Of a DNA stretch of 28,117 nucleotides, positions 27,547 to 28,117 are shown one piece after another (within the stretch, counting starts at the first letter, position 1; the number at the start of each line of letters is the position of its first letter). The stretch lies in NCBI GenBank assembly GCA_934661765.1, contig CAKUJT010000021.1:1-28117 (forward strand), given 5' to 3'. The notes under the pieces are model-generated. The model saw only the letters and a program-made list of their open reading frames with translations. It was not told the origin of the DNA and did not search any database. The translations under genes and the position numbers were made by a program. This stretch comes from an uncultured Senegalimassilia sp. (lineage in GTDB: Bacteria; Actinomycetota; Coriobacteriia; Coriobacteriales; Eggerthellaceae).

Positions 27547-27942
27547 GTGTTCTCTACCATGCTGAAGGGCAAGATCCACCGCGCCACCGTCGTCCAGGCC
27601 GAGCTTGACTACGTGGGCAGCATCACCGTCGACGAAGACTTGATGGACGCCGCAGGCATCCGCGAGTACGAGCAGGTGCAGATTGTCGATGTGAACAACG
27701 GCCAGCGCTTCGAGACCTACGTCATCGCAGGTCAGCGCGGCAGCGGCATGATCTGCCTCAACGGCGCCGCCGCCCGCTGCGTCTCGGTTGGCGACAAGGT
27801 GATCATCATGTGCTACGCCCTGATGACCCCCGAGGAAGCCGACGCGAACCCGCCGCGCGTGGTGTTCGTCGACGACGACAACCGCCCCGAGCGCATCACC
27901 CGCTACGAGCGTCATGGCCGACTGGAGGACATGGACCGCTAG
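27547..27942 (+). CDS. panD: Aspartate 1-decarboxylase
   Basis: This 131-residue proenzyme makes beta-alanine from aspartate for PanC. It is a pyruvoyl enzyme that cleaves itself at Gly24-Ser25 in YVGSITVDE; both residues are present at exactly the expected positions when GTG 27547 is the start. The protein then opens [15 protein letters not shown], as in the family, supporting GTG over the ATG at 27559. Other family blocks are ERFETY-like [22 protein letters not shown] and [17 protein letters not shown] precedes the start. It is the last gene of the pan operon. Confidence 0.96.
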   Translation: MFSTMLKGKIHRATVVQAELDYVGSITVDEDLMDAAGIREYEQVQIVDVNNGQRFETYVIAGQRGSGMICLNGAAARCVSVGDKVIIMCYALMTPEEADANPPRVVFVDDDNRPERITRYERHGRLEDMDR

Positions 27943-27982
27943 CGCTCCGACGGAAACGGACGCCAGGCGCTACGTCCACGAA

Positions 27983-28009
27983 GCGGTCCGCGCAAAGCGC
28001 ACGGACCGC
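27983..28009 (+). terminator. Candidate hairpin after the pan operon
   Basis: GCGGTCCG pairs with CGGACCGC, with an inner CGC/GCG extension, a small bulge and an AAA loop, 40 bp after the panD stop. There is no U-run, so intrinsic termination is uncertain. The remainder of the window to 28117 shows no gene I can support. Confidence 0.45.
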
Positions 28010-28117
28010 CAGCGTGCTTTGACGGAATGACAGTCAGGGTTACGTCGCCAAAGCGGCTCGAAACTCAAGGACGAAGGCGCCGAAAACGAAGAGAGGCCGG
28101 GATGCGCAGAGCAGCTG

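Overview
This GC-rich window is bacterial. It most resembles a gut Coriobacteriia/Eggerthellaceae chromosome: high GC, a HgdC/BadF-type acyl-CoA dehydratase activase remnant, a very large hybrid histidine kinase, a MoeA-like protein, and a bacterial gatCAB set. No rRNA, tRNA or CRISPR array was recognised, so the taxonomy is an inference from gene content.

Layout. Positions 1-2050 are scarred. A complete IS1249-like element (IS256 family, variant zinc-binding transposase) lies at 698-1965 with perfect 26-bp terminal inverted repeats. On its left is a 5'-truncated activase (DUF2229 region, minus strand) and on its right a headless DUF3800 fragment (plus strand). The flanks show no target duplication, so the element marks a rearrangement or deletion. 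A Crp/Fnr regulator (2148-2798, minus) with a readable promoter follows.

Positions about 3.07-7.69 kb form an accessory island with an AT-rich central regulatory zone. It holds a HEFAH-motif putative metallopeptidase (minus), a 129-aa unknown protein translationally coupled to a PPP-type phosphoesterase (plus), and a DUF6994-like protein (plus). The island is bracketed by two directly repeated terminator-plus-tail elements whose hairpin arms show compensatory changes. A third copy of the tail lies after gatB.

Positions 7.86-19.6 kb are mainly core: a phosphoglucomutase/phosphomannomutase (minus), a solute-binding lipoprotein followed after 6 bp by a 1,370-codon hybrid histidine kinase with no transporter genes (plus), and the gatC-gatA-gatB operon (minus) with one-base TAATG overlaps.

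Positions 19.6-22.9 kb are accessory again: a 39-bp tandem repeat, a VWA-domain protein, a macro-domain plus HTH-like protein, and a coupled toxin-antitoxin-like pair, all on the minus strand. A divergent MoeA-like gene (minus) follows. The window closes with a complete pantothenate operon in the order panG-panB-panC-panD (plus). The PanG-type (Rossmann/DUF2520) protein is expected to supply ketopantoate reductase, so the operon would convert 2-ketoisovalerate and aspartate to pantothenate.
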